Shown: positions 31,448 to 38,920 of the stretch, piece after piece
How the letters are laid out: every line of letters starts with the position of its first letter
Numbering within the stretch: the first letter of the stretch is position 1
Assembly: GCF_036226885.1 (NCBI RefSeq)
Contig: NZ_CP109027.1
Coordinates: 1,364,001-1,428,000, forward strand
DNA length: 64,000 nt
Source: Streptomyces sp. NBC_00663
Lineage (GTDB): Bacteria; Actinomycetota; Actinomycetes; Streptomycetales; Streptomycetaceae
Direction of reading: 5' to 3'
The notes under the pieces: generated by a model
The model's database searches: none
What the model saw: only the letters and a program-made list of their open reading frames with translations
Told to the model about the DNA's origin: nothing
Program-made: the position numbers and the translations under genes

Positions 31448-32008
31448 TCACCTGGTGGGAGCGGTTGTCCCCGGATGCTCGCCATGACCGGCCGCTCCCA
31501 GGTTCTTGTAGTAGAGGGTGGTCCCCCTGAGCACCCCGCCCGGGTCCGCCGCGTAGTCGGGGATCACGCCGACCCTGGTCCAGCCCGCCGAGGTGTAGAG
31601 GCGCTCGGCCGGGCTGTCGGTCTCGGTGTCGAGGTGGAGCAGGGTGAGGCCGGCGTCGGCGGCGGCCTGTTCGGCGGTCGCCAGAAGGCGGCGTCCCAGA
31701 CCTCGCCCTCGTGCGTCCCGGTGCACCATCAGCTTGACCAGTTCGGCGCGGTGGCGGCTGTTGGGCTTGTCGGGGAAGGCGAGCGTGACGGTCCCGAGCG
31801 TCCGGTCGTCGCCGCGGACGACCCAGACGGCGAGCTGTCCGGCCGCCACGCCGCCGGCCCGTTCCTTCCACCAGGCGACGGCCGCCGCACGGTCGAGGGG
31901 GGCGAGGAAGCCGATCGAGGCGCCGCCGTCGACGGTGTCGACCATCAGGTCGGCCAACTCCTCGACATACCGGCACACTTGATCCGCGTCGAGTCGGATG
32001 ACGGTCAC
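31448..32008 (-). CDS. GNAT family N-acetyltransferase
   Basis: A 186-residue acetyltransferase. The acetyl-CoA binding motif is KLMVHRDARGRGLGRRLL near residues 101-118 (Q/RxxGxG/A pattern), preceded by the beta strand GTVTLAFPD, and the C-terminal part has LYTSAGWTRVG. The GTG start overlaps the stop of the XRE-cupin gene (GTGA), indicating coupling. A regulator with a cupin domain next to a GNAT enzyme often forms a small detoxification or amino-acid metabolism unit; the substrate is unknown. The fold is complete at normal length. Confidence 0.88.
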   Translation of the reverse strand: MTVIRLDADQVCRYVEELADLMVDTVDGGASIGFLAPLDRAAAVAWWKERAGGVAAGQLAVWVVRGDDRTLGTVTLAFPDKPNSRHRAELVKLMVHRDARGRGLGRRLLATAEQAAADAGLTLLHLDTETDSPAERLYTSAGWTRVGVIPDYAADPGGVLRGTTLYYKNLGAAGHGEHPGTTAPTR

Positions 32009-32592
32009 GGCAGCACCACCGCCAGCACATACCGCACCGGCTCGTCCCCCACGCACCGGAACCGGGTCGCCCCCCGCACCCGCAGCCGCAGACAGTCGCC
32101 GGCGTCGAGGTGGTGCTCGACGTCCTGCGCGGTCATGGCGAGGGCACCTTCCAGCACCCAGATGTGCTGTTCGAGGCCGGGTACGGGCGGCCTGTCGTAG
32201 GCGATGTCGGAGCCCGGGGCGAGCCGTCCCTCGACGAGTTCGCCGCGCAGCCCGGTGTGCGGCGGTGACACGGAGCGGCGTACGAAACCGGAGGCTCTGT
32301 CCTGCCACACGGGCTGCTCGGCGGCCCGTACGAGGAGCGGGGGTTCGGTCTCGACCTCGCTGAGGAGCTGGGACATGGTCCGTCCGTAGACCGCGCACAG
32401 GCGGTTCAGCAGCGAGGCGGTGGGGCTGGTCTCCGCGCGCTCGGCCCGGGACAGGGTCGACTTGCTCACTCCGGTGCGGGCCGCCAACTCGCCCAGGGAC
32501 CAGCCGCGTTCGGCACGCAGTTCGGTCAGCCGGGTGCCCAGGCGGGCGTCGACGGGGTCCGGACCGGCCTCTCCGGCCTCAGCTTGTCTCAT
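32005..32592 (-). CDS. XRE family regulator with cupin domain
   Basis: A 195-residue protein with an N-terminal Cro/C1-type helix-turn-helix (RLTELRAERGWSLGELAART, then GVSKSTLSRAERAETSPT, residues about 20-58) and a C-terminal cupin sensor (GLEQHIWVLEGALAM near 140 and HLDAGDCLRLR near 160). The cupin probably binds a small ligand. The start codon lies within a long dyad, so self-repression is likely. The stop is coupled to the GNAT gene. It is divergent from nothing; the LysR gene lies upstream on the same strand. Confidence 0.9.
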   Translation of the reverse strand: MRQAEAGEAGPDPVDARLGTRLTELRAERGWSLGELAARTGVSKSTLSRAERAETSPTASLLNRLCAVYGRTMSQLLSEVETEPPLLVRAAEQPVWQDRASGFVRRSVSPPHTGLRGELVEGRLAPGSDIAYDRPPVPGLEQHIWVLEGALAMTAQDVEHHLDAGDCLRLRVRGATRFRCVGDEPVRYVLAVVLP

Positions 32593-32617
32593 ATTCGGGA
32601 CGGTATCCCAGATATGA
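32589..32617 (-). promoter_or_regulatory. Dyad over the XRE-cupin start, probable auto-operator
   Basis: The dyad has the form TCATAT-N2-GGGA-N5-TCCC-N2-ATATGA. It covers the start codon and the 25 bases upstream of the XRE gene. Such symmetry fits a dimeric XRE regulator repressing its own operon. Confidence 0.6.
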
Positions 32618-32627
32618 AACAGCCGGG

Positions 32628-33536
32628 TTACGTCCCGCTCTCAGCCGCCTCCGCGAGCGCCTCCACCACCGGACGGATCAGCGGATGCCCCTCCGCTCCC
32701 CGGCGCACCGCCGCGAACACCCGGCGGGTGGGCGCGACGCCGTCGACCGGCCGGACGACCACGCCCGTGTGGTCCATGCCGATCAGCGCCGAGCGCGGTA
32801 CGAGGGCCACTCCCGCCCCGGCCGAGGCCAGGGCGACGACCGCGCGGAAGTCGTCCGAGGAGTGTTCGAGGCTGGGCTGGAAGCCCGCGTTCTCGCAGGC
32901 CAGGACGACGACCTCGTGACAGGGGTTGCCCGGGTAGGGGCCGATCCAGGGGTCCTTGGCGAGCTCCGCCAGGGGTACCTCGCCGGCCTCGGCCAGCCGG
33001 TGGCTCACCGGGACGACCGCGTCGAAGGGCTCGGCGTACAGGGAGACATGCGTCAGACGGGGGTCGTCGGCGGGGGGCGCCCCGCGGTACTCGACGGCGA
33101 CCGCGACATCGACCTGCCGGTCCAGGACCATCGGCAGGCTGGCGTCGCCCTCGGCGTCCTGGACGCGGATCCGGATGCCGGGGGCGGTCACGGCGAGCCG
33201 CGCCACCGCGGGCGCCACGACCAGGGCGATGCCGGTGGCGAAGGAGGCGACGGTGACCGTGCCCGCCTCGCCCGAGCCGTACGCGGCCAGCTCGGCCTCC
33301 GCGCGCTCCAGCTGGGCGAGGACGGCGTTGGCGTGGCTGAGCAGGATCTCGCCGGCCGCGGTCAGCCGTACGCCCTTCGCGCCGCGCTCGACCAGTCGGT
33401 GGCCGGTCTCCTGCTCCAGGGCCGTGAGCTGCTGGGACACCGCCGAGGGGGTGAGATACAGCGCGGCGGCAGCCGCCGTCACCGTACGGTGGTCGGCCAC
33501 CGCCCGGAGGATGTGCAGCCGCCGCGCTTCGATCAT
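32628..33536 (-). CDS. LysR family transcriptional regulator
   Basis: A 302-residue regulator. The winged helix is RRLHILRAVADHRTVTAAAA with TPSAVSQQLTALEQETGHRL (residues about 5-50), and the effector domain starts near 92 (GTVTVASFATGIA). It lies 37 bases after the kbl stop on the same strand, so it could be transcribed with tdh-kbl as well as from its own promoter. A TGAGA-N7-TCTCA dyad overlaps its start codon. Control of threonine degradation is inferred from position only. The length and domain order are normal. Confidence 0.9.
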   Translation of the reverse strand: MIEARRLHILRAVADHRTVTAAAAALYLTPSAVSQQLTALEQETGHRLVERGAKGVRLTAAGEILLSHANAVLAQLERAEAELAAYGSGEAGTVTVASFATGIALVVAPAVARLAVTAPGIRIRVQDAEGDASLPMVLDRQVDVAVAVEYRGAPPADDPRLTHVSLYAEPFDAVVPVSHRLAEAGEVPLAELAKDPWIGPYPGNPCHEVVVLACENAGFQPSLEHSSDDFRAVVALASAGAGVALVPRSALIGMDHTGVVVRPVDGVAPTRRVFAAVRRGAEGHPLIRPVVEALAEAAESGT

Positions 33537-33552
33537 GAGATCGATTGTCTCA
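33536..33552 (-). promoter_or_regulatory. LysR-type dyad over the lysR start
   Basis: TGAGA and TCTCA are separated by seven bases and overlap the start codon. The spacing suits a LysR half-site pair and suggests autoregulation. It is short, so chance occurrence is possible. Confidence 0.4.
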
Positions 33553-33573
33553 AATGCCCCCGTGTGCTCCGGC

Positions 33574-34791
33574 TCAGCCCACCGACTCCGTGGAGGCCTC
33601 CGCTTCCAGCTCGGCTCGGGCCGCGACGAAGGCGTCCACCGCGCGGTTCACGTCCTCCGTGGAGTGCGCCGCCGACAGCTGGACGCGGATACGGGCCTGG
33701 CCCTGCGGCACCACCGGGTAGGAGAAGCCGATCACGTAAACCCCGCGCTCCAGGAGCAGCTCCGCGAGGCGGCCCGCCTTCGCCGCGTCGCCGATCATCA
33801 CGGGGGCGATGGCGTGGTCGCCGGGGAGGATCTCGAAGCCCTCCTCGGTCATCCGGCGGCGGAACAGGGCCGTGTTCTCGTTCAGCCGGACCCGCAGGTC
33901 GTCCGCCGACTCCAGCAGGTCGAGGACCTTGAGGGAGGCCGCGGCGATCACCGGGGCGAGCGTGTTGGAGAACAGGTACGGGCGCGAACGCTGGCGCAGC
34001 AGGGCGACGATCTCCGCGCGGGCGGCCACATAGCCGCCGGACGCACCGCCGAGCGCCTTGCCGAGGGTGCCGGTGATGATGTCGACGCGGTCCATCACGC
34101 CGTGCAGTTCGGGGGTGCCACGGCCGCCGGGGCCGACGAAGCCGACGGCGTGCGAGTCGTCGACCATGACCATGGCGTCGTACCGGTCGGCGAGGTCGCA
34201 GATCTCGCTCAGGGGCGCTACATAACCGTCCATGGAGAACACTCCGTCGGTGACGATCAGGCGACGGCGCGCGTCGGAGGCGTCCTTCAACTGCCGTTCC
34301 AGGTCGGCCATGTCGCGGTTGGCGTAGCGGAAGCGGCGGGCCTTGGACAGACGGATGCCGTCGATGATCGACGCGTGGTTGAGGGCGTCGGAGATGACCG
34401 CGTCCTCGGGGCCGAGGAGGGTCTCGAAGACACCGCCGTTGGCGTCGAAGCAGGAGGAGTAGAGGATCGTGTCCTCCTGGCCGAGGAACGCCGACAGGCG
34501 GGCCTCCAGTTCCTTGTGCACCTCCTGCGTACCGCAGATGAAGCGCACGGACGCCATGCCGTAGCCCCAGCGGTCGAGCGCCTCGTGGGCGGCGGCGACG
34601 ACCTCGGGGTGGTCGGCGAGACCAAGGTAGTTGTTGGCGCAGAAGTTGAGGACCTCGCCGGGGCGGCCGCCCGCGGTGACGGCGACGGTCGCGGACTGCG
34701 GGGTGCCGATGACGCGCTCGGGCTTGTGCAGACCGGCGGCGCGGATCTCGTCGAGGGTGGCGCGCAGGTCGTCGCGCACGGAGTCGAACAT
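33574..34791 (-). CDS. kbl: Glycine C-acetyltransferase (2-amino-3-ketobutyrate CoA ligase)
   Basis: A 405-residue PLP enzyme of the alpha-oxoamine synthase family that cleaves 2-amino-3-ketobutyrate with CoA into glycine and acetyl-CoA. Visible marks are [16 protein letters not shown] near residue 50, the histidine in [14 protein letters not shown] near 138, [16 protein letters not shown] near 208, and the PLP lysine in [15 protein letters not shown] near 244. The ATG at 34791 is preceded by AGGAG and gives the usual length; a 23-codon upstream extension is not conserved. It follows tdh by 28 bases, the standard two-step threonine degradation operon. Confidence 0.95.
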   Translation of the reverse strand: MFDSVRDDLRATLDEIRAAGLHKPERVIGTPQSATVAVTAGGRPGEVLNFCANNYLGLADHPEVVAAAHEALDRWGYGMASVRFICGTQEVHKELEARLSAFLGQEDTILYSSCFDANGGVFETLLGPEDAVISDALNHASIIDGIRLSKARRFRYANRDMADLERQLKDASDARRRLIVTDGVFSMDGYVAPLSEICDLADRYDAMVMVDDSHAVGFVGPGGRGTPELHGVMDRVDIITGTLGKALGGASGGYVAARAEIVALLRQRSRPYLFSNTLAPVIAAASLKVLDLLESADDLRVRLNENTALFRRRMTEEGFEILPGDHAIAPVMIGDAAKAGRLAELLLERGVYVIGFSYPVVPQGQARIRVQLSAAHSTEDVNRAVDAFVAARAELEAEASTESVG

Positions 34792-34819
34792 GGGAGAACT
34801 CCTAAGGAATGCAGGTGAC

Positions 34820-35848
34820 TTACGCGGTCCAGTCGAGGATGACCTTGCCGCCGCGGCCACTGGCGGCGTCCGCGAACGCCGCCTCGTGGTCGCGGTAGCC
34901 GTAGCGGCCGGTGATCACGGGGGCGAGGTCGAGGCCGCCCTCCAGGAGGACCGACATCGCGTACCAGGTCTCGAACATCTCACGGCCGTAGATGCCCTTG
35001 ATGGTGATCATCGAGGTGACGATCCGCGCCCAGTCGACCGGGAACTCCTGGGCGGGCAGGCCGAGCATGGCGATCCGGCCACCGTGGGTCATGTTGGCGA
35101 TCATGTCGCGCATCGCGGTGGCGTTGCCGGACATCTCCAGGCCGATGTCGAAGCCCTCGCGCAGCCCGAGCGTGCGCTGGCCCTCGGCGATGGAGGACTC
35201 GGCGACGTTCAGGGCGAGGCTGACGCCGATCTTGCGGGCGAGGTCGAGGCGCTCCTCGCTGACGTCGGTGATCACGACGTTGCGCGCGCCCGCGTGCCTG
35301 GCGACGGCGGCGGCCATCAGACCGATCGGCCCGGCACCGGTGATGAGCACGTCCTCGCCGACCAGCGGGAAGGACAGCGCGGTGTGCACGGCGTTGCCGA
35401 ACGGGTCGAAGATCGCGGCCACATCGAGGTCCACGGGCACGCGGTGCACCCACACGTTGGCGGCGGGCAGGGCGACGTACTCCGCGAAGGCACCGTCCCG
35501 TCCGACCCCCAGGCCGACCGTGGCCCGGCACAGGTGGCGGCGGCCGGCGAGACAGTTGCGGCACTTGCCGCAGACGAGGTGCCCCTCACCGCTGACCCGG
35601 TCGCCGACGGCGATGTCCGCCACGTCACGGCCGGTCTCCACGACCTCGCCGACGAACTCGTGGCCGAGCACCAGCGGCGTACGGATCGCCTGCTGCGCCC
35701 AGCCGTCCCAGGACCGGATGTGCAGATCGGTGCCGCAGATGCCGGTGCGCAGCACCTTGATCAGTACGTCGCCGGGTCCCACGGCGGGCTCGGGCACGTC
35801 CGCGAGCCACAGCCCGGGCTCCGCCTTCTCCTTGACCAGTGCCTTCAC
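34820..35848 (-). CDS. tdh: L-threonine 3-dehydrogenase
   Basis: A 342-residue zinc-dependent medium-chain dehydrogenase that oxidises L-threonine to 2-amino-3-ketobutyrate with NAD. The catalytic zinc site is [10 protein letters not shown] near residues 35-44 and GHEFVGEV near 63, the structural zinc cysteines are in [15 protein letters not shown] near 95-109, and the NAD motif is [10 protein letters not shown] near 172. The GTG at 35848, with an AGGAG ribosome site, gives exactly the usual length. The frame stays open for 38 codons upstream without conservation. It is the first gene of the tdh-kbl pair. The 230 bp upstream, to the GPP34 gene, should hold its promoter, but I see no clear operator there. 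Confidence 0.95.
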   Translation of the reverse strand: MKALVKEKAEPGLWLADVPEPAVGPGDVLIKVLRTGICGTDLHIRSWDGWAQQAIRTPLVLGHEFVGEVVETGRDVADIAVGDRVSGEGHLVCGKCRNCLAGRRHLCRATVGLGVGRDGAFAEYVALPAANVWVHRVPVDLDVAAIFDPFGNAVHTALSFPLVGEDVLITGAGPIGLMAAAVARHAGARNVVITDVSEERLDLARKIGVSLALNVAESSIAEGQRTLGLREGFDIGLEMSGNATAMRDMIANMTHGGRIAMLGLPAQEFPVDWARIVTSMITIKGIYGREMFETWYAMSVLLEGGLDLAPVITGRYGYRDHEAAFADAASGRGGKVILDWTA

Positions 35849-36080
35849 CGCTACGGCTCCTGTGGGTGCGTTCCCGTACGCGAGCACGCCGAAGAGGCCC
35901 GCAGCCGGGAAGAGGGAGGGAATCGCGTAGCAATCTGCCGTACGACGCGCCCTCAGGTCCATCGAGGTTTTCTTAAGCGCCGCCGCAGATCTTCTTCACG
36001 CCGCCCTTGAGTGGGGAACACCGCCGCCCACCTGCCCGTTGAGATGGCCGAGGACGCCCGCGACCGATCTGGAGCCGCTG

Positions 36081-36689
36081 ATGAACACCGCACGTGATCT
36101 CGCGATCGTCGCCCTGGAGGCGAGCCCGGACAGATCCGTGGAACAGGGCGAGCTGTCGCTGGCGCTCGCGGCGTCCGAGCTGCTCGACCTCGTGGCGGCG
36201 GGCGCGCTCGGGGTGGACGGCGACCTGGTCGTGCCCGGCGGGCAGTCGGCGCCGGTCGACCGCCTGCTCACGGAGGCCGCCGCCACCGTCGTACGACAGG
36301 AGCCGTACGAGTCGGTCGAGGACTGGCTGTGGCGTCGGGGCCGCGGGCTGTCCTCGGCGTACGACTCCGCCCTGGAGCAGGAGGGGCTGACGAGCCTCCC
36401 GCGGGGGCTGCGGATCGCGCGGCGCTCCGGGCACGCCGAGCTGGTGGAGTCGCCGGAGCGGCGGCGTGCCGAGGCGCGCCGGGACTCGGGCGAGCCGGTG
36501 TTCGCCGCCCTGGCCGCCGCGGCCGGCATCCAGGACGAACCGGACGGGGACGCGGCGGACCTCACCGACGACACGATCACTACGGTGCTGGCGGCCGTCG
36601 GAAACGCGGTGATGGAACTGGAGGCGGTCAGGCAGCGGCGGGCGATCGAGAACGCCGCGTTCGACAACATCTGGCGGGGCGGGGTGTGA
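36081..36689 (+). CDS. GPP34 (GOLPH3/VPS74) family phosphoprotein
   Basis: A 202-residue mostly helical protein of the GPP34 family, seen as NTARDLAIVALEASPDRS, ALAASELLDLVAAGAL near residue 35 and VEDWLWRRGRGLSSAYDSAL near 85-104. Eukaryotic members bind phosphatidylinositol 4-phosphate at the Golgi. The bacterial proteins, common in Streptomyces in several copies, have no settled role and are thought to be peripheral membrane proteins. The ATG at 36081 starts the conserved region; the frame is open 14 codons further up. It is divergent from tdh and converges with the GAF gene, with a hairpin between them. Confidence 0.85.
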   Translation: MNTARDLAIVALEASPDRSVEQGELSLALAASELLDLVAAGALGVDGDLVVPGGQSAPVDRLLTEAAATVVRQEPYESVEDWLWRRGRGLSSAYDSALEQEGLTSLPRGLRIARRSGHAELVESPERRRAEARRDSGEPVFAALAAAAGIQDEPDGDAADLTDDTITTVLAAVGNAVMELEAVRQRRAIENAAFDNIWRGGV

Positions 36690-36700
36690 GGGAGGCGTTG

Positions 36701-36723
36701 GGCGACGCGAAGTCGGCGTCGCC
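36701..36723. terminator. Hairpin between convergent GPP34 and GAF genes
   Basis: GGCGACGC and GCGTCGCC form a perfect 8-bp stem with a 7-base loop, placed 12 bases after the GPP34 stop and 29 bases past the GAF stop. It has no T-run and could serve both directions. Confidence 0.5.
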
Positions 36724-36751
36724 GCACGCGTGTTCATAGGAGCACACAAGT

Positions 36752-37330
36752 TCAGAGAGGCAGGCCGTCCGCCTCCATCTGCTCCACGCGGGCGACCAGT
36801 TCCGCCGCGGCCGACTTGATGGTCTCCAGACCGGTCCGGCCCCATTGCCGCGGCTCCACGTCCACGACACACACCGTGCCGAGAACCATCCCGCCTCGGT
36901 CGACGAGCGGTGCGCCCAGATAGGAGCGGATGCCGAACTCGTCGACGACGGGATTGCCGGCGAACCGCGGGTAGTCGCTCACGTCCTCCAGAACCAGCGC
37001 CTTGCGCCGGACCACCACATGCGGGCAGAAGCCGTGGTCGCGCGCCAGTTGGCGGCCGAGCCGCGGCTTGGTCTCGTCCGCGTCGGTGAGCACCGGTCGG
37101 ACGTCGGGGAGGTGCAGTCCGGCGAAGAACTGCCGGTTCTCGTCGATGAAGTTGACCATGGCGTACGGCGCCCCGGTCACCTCGGCGAGCCGGGCCGCGA
37201 ACACGTCGAGCGCGGGCTCCGGGCGCTCCCCCAGCCCCAGCCCGTGCAGTCGGCGGGCCCGCGCGGGGGCCTCCTTGTCCTCGGGGGTGAGCAGCAGACG
37301 ACCGGCGGGACGCACCGGGTCGTAGCTCAT
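36752..37330 (-). CDS. GAF domain protein of the cvn operon
   Basis: A 192-residue protein that is essentially a single GAF sensor domain: the beta strand APYAMVNFIDENRQFFAGLH near residues 51-70, CPHVVVRRKALVLEDVSD near 100-117 (in parts), and IRSYLGAPLVDRGGMVLGTV near 133-152. No kinase or phosphatase output domain is present. It begins 73 bases after cvnD and is probably the last gene of the conservon. In other Streptomyces conservons the extra gene is often a cytochrome P450, so here a GAF sensor takes that position. The conserved cysteine/histidine content could allow a bound cofactor. The ligand is unknown. Confidence 0.83.
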   Translation of the reverse strand: MSYDPVRPAGRLLLTPEDKEAPARARRLHGLGLGERPEPALDVFAARLAEVTGAPYAMVNFIDENRQFFAGLHLPDVRPVLTDADETKPRLGRQLARDHGFCPHVVVRRKALVLEDVSDYPRFAGNPVVDEFGIRSYLGAPLVDRGGMVLGTVCVVDVEPRQWGRTGLETIKSAAAELVARVEQMEADGLPL

Positions 37331-37403
37331 GGGCGGGTTCCGTCGCGGTGGGCGAAGGTCATATGCGGCTCCGGGGAGTTGCGGGCGGGGACAGGGCGGG
37401 TGA

Positions 37404-38003
37404 TCACATGTGGGCGCCATGGCTCGGCGCGGGTGCCGGGGCATGGGCGATGAGATGGCGGACGAGGGTCAGCAGGGTCTGCACGCCCGAACTGGAGATC
37501 CGGGCGTCACAGCGGACGATGGGGACCTCCGGGGCGAGGTCGATGGCGGCGCGGACCTCCTCGGGGTCGTAGCGGTACGAGCCGTCGAACTCGTTGATCG
37601 CGACGATGAAGCCGAGGCCACGCTGTTCGAAGAAGTCGACGGCGGCGAAGCAGTCCTCCAGCCTGCGGGTGTCGGCGAGGATGACCGCGCCGAGCGCACC
37701 CTCGGAGAGCTCGTCCCACATGAACCAGAACCGCTCCTGGCCGGGCGTGCCGAACAGGTACAGCACATGTTGCGGATCGAGGGTGATGCGGCCGAAGTCC
37801 ATGGCAACGGTCGTCTCGACCTTGTTCTCGATGCCGTCGAGGTTGTCGGTCGCGGCGCTGACCGTGGTGAGCAGTTCCTCCGTACTGAGCGGGGCGATCT
37901 CGCTGACCGCGCCCACGAAGGTCGTCTTGCCTACTCCGAAGCCTCCCGCCACCAGGATCTTGAGTGCGGTGGGGAAGGGGTCAGAGCTGTCGTCGTAGTC
38001 CAT
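37404..38003 (-). CDS. cvnD: Conservon GTPase-like ATP/GTP-binding protein CvnD
   Basis: A 199-residue small G-protein-like nucleotide-binding protein. The P-loop is GGFGVGKTT at residues 20-28, the switch segment is TTVAMDFGRITLD near 63, the G3-like motif is LFGTPGQERFWFMWDELSEG near 83-102 (DxxG replaced by GTPGQ, as in MglA/Cvn proteins), and the NxxD-like segment is AINEFDGS near 135. It is the fourth gene of the cvnABCD operon and overlaps cvnC by 23 bases. In the conservon model, CvnD works with CvnA-C in a membrane-associated complex comparable to a eukaryotic G-protein-coupled system. Confidence 0.93.
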   Translation of the reverse strand: MDYDDSSDPFPTALKILVAGGFGVGKTTFVGAVSEIAPLSTEELLTTVSAATDNLDGIENKVETTVAMDFGRITLDPQHVLYLFGTPGQERFWFMWDELSEGALGAVILADTRRLEDCFAAVDFFEQRGLGFIVAINEFDGSYRYDPEEVRAAIDLAPEVPIVRCDARISSSGVQTLLTLVRHLIAHAPAPAPSHGAHM

Positions 38004-38358
38004 CGAGCACTGCCTCCAGAAGGGCCCGGTCAGTCGGGTTGTGGTGGAACTCGGGGGGCTTGGTGGTGAGCGCCCCGCAGTCGACGAGGTCCGACAGCAG
38101 CACCTTGGTGACGGCGGCCGGCAGCTTCAGATGCGCGGCGGCCTCGGCGACCGAGACAGGCGCGCGGCACAGGTCGAGTGCCTGCGTGTGCTCGGGACCG
38201 AGGTAGCCGAGGGGGGTGGCTCCGGTGGCCATCACCTGTGACAGCAGGTCGAGCGCGACGGTGGGCCGAGTACGGCCGTTGCTGACCGTGAAGGGGCGCA
38301 CCAGGCGTCCGGCCGCGTCGTCGAGCCAGGGCCCGTCGCCGGCCGCCGCCACGCTCAA
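37981..38358 (-). CDS. cvnC: Conservon DUF742 protein CvnC
   Basis: A 125-residue DUF742 protein, with the winged-helix-like core GRLVRPFTVSNGRTRPTVAL near residues 17-36, PEHTQALDLCRAPVSVAE near 55, and LLSDLVDCGALT near 88. It is the third gene of cvnABCD. Its start overlaps the cvnB stop (ATGA-type) and its 3' end overlaps cvnD. In the conservon model it takes part in the CvnA-D complex. Confidence 0.93.
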   Translation of the reverse strand: MSVAAAGDGPWLDDAAGRLVRPFTVSNGRTRPTVALDLLSQVMATGATPLGYLGPEHTQALDLCRAPVSVAEAAAHLKLPAAVTKVLLSDLVDCGALTTKPPEFHHNPTDRALLEAVLDGLRRQL

Positions 38359-38798
38359 GGCCTCATCACCGGGGACGCCGGGGATTCGACGGCGTGCTGC
38401 CGGGGCGCGGTCACCAGGTAGGGGCGGACGCTCTTGACCAGCATCGCCATCTCGTAGCCGAGGACGGCCGCGTCGGCCTCGCGGCCGGCGAGCACGGCGA
38501 GACAGGTGCCGGAGCCGGCGGTGGTCACGAACAGCAGCGTCGCGTCGAGTTCGACGACCACCTGGCGGACGTCCCCGCCGTCACCGAAGCGGACGCCGGC
38601 GCTGCGGCCGAGCGAGTACAGGCCGGAGGCCAGGGCGGCCATGTGGTCGGCGCTGTCGGTGTCGAGGCCGTGGACCGACTTCACGAGCCCGTCGCAGGAC
38701 AGGAGGACCGCGCTGGTGGTGTGCGGGACGCGCTGCACGAGGCCGCTCATCAGCCAGTCGAGATCGGATACATGGCCGGTCGGCGCTTCGCTCGCCAT
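38355..38798 (-). CDS. cvnB: Conservon roadblock/LC7 protein CvnB
   Basis: A 147-residue roadblock/LC7-domain protein (HVSDLDWLMSGLVQRVPHTT, then AVLLSCDGLVKSVHGLD near residue 30), a fold that often acts as a partner for small GTPases. The ATG at 38798 has AAGGAG ten bases upstream and gives the normal length. A longer form from 38924 would add 42 Thr/Pro-rich residues, and its start overlaps the cvnA stop (ATGA), so two starts remain possible. It is the second gene of cvnABCD. Confidence 0.9.
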   Translation of the reverse strand: MASEAPTGHVSDLDWLMSGLVQRVPHTTSAVLLSCDGLVKSVHGLDTDSADHMAALASGLYSLGRSAGVRFGDGGDVRQVVVELDATLLFVTTAGSGTCLAVLAGREADAAVLGYEMAMLVKSVRPYLVTAPRQHAVESPASPVMRP

Positions 38799-38920
38799 GG
38801 TGGATCGACTCCTTGAGGTACGAAGGTCTGCGGGAGCGCTGGGTGTGCGGGGGAGGGTGAGAGTGGGGGTGCGAGTGGGGGTGGGGGTGACGCCGGGGGC
38901 GGGGGTGGTGGCAGGGGTGG

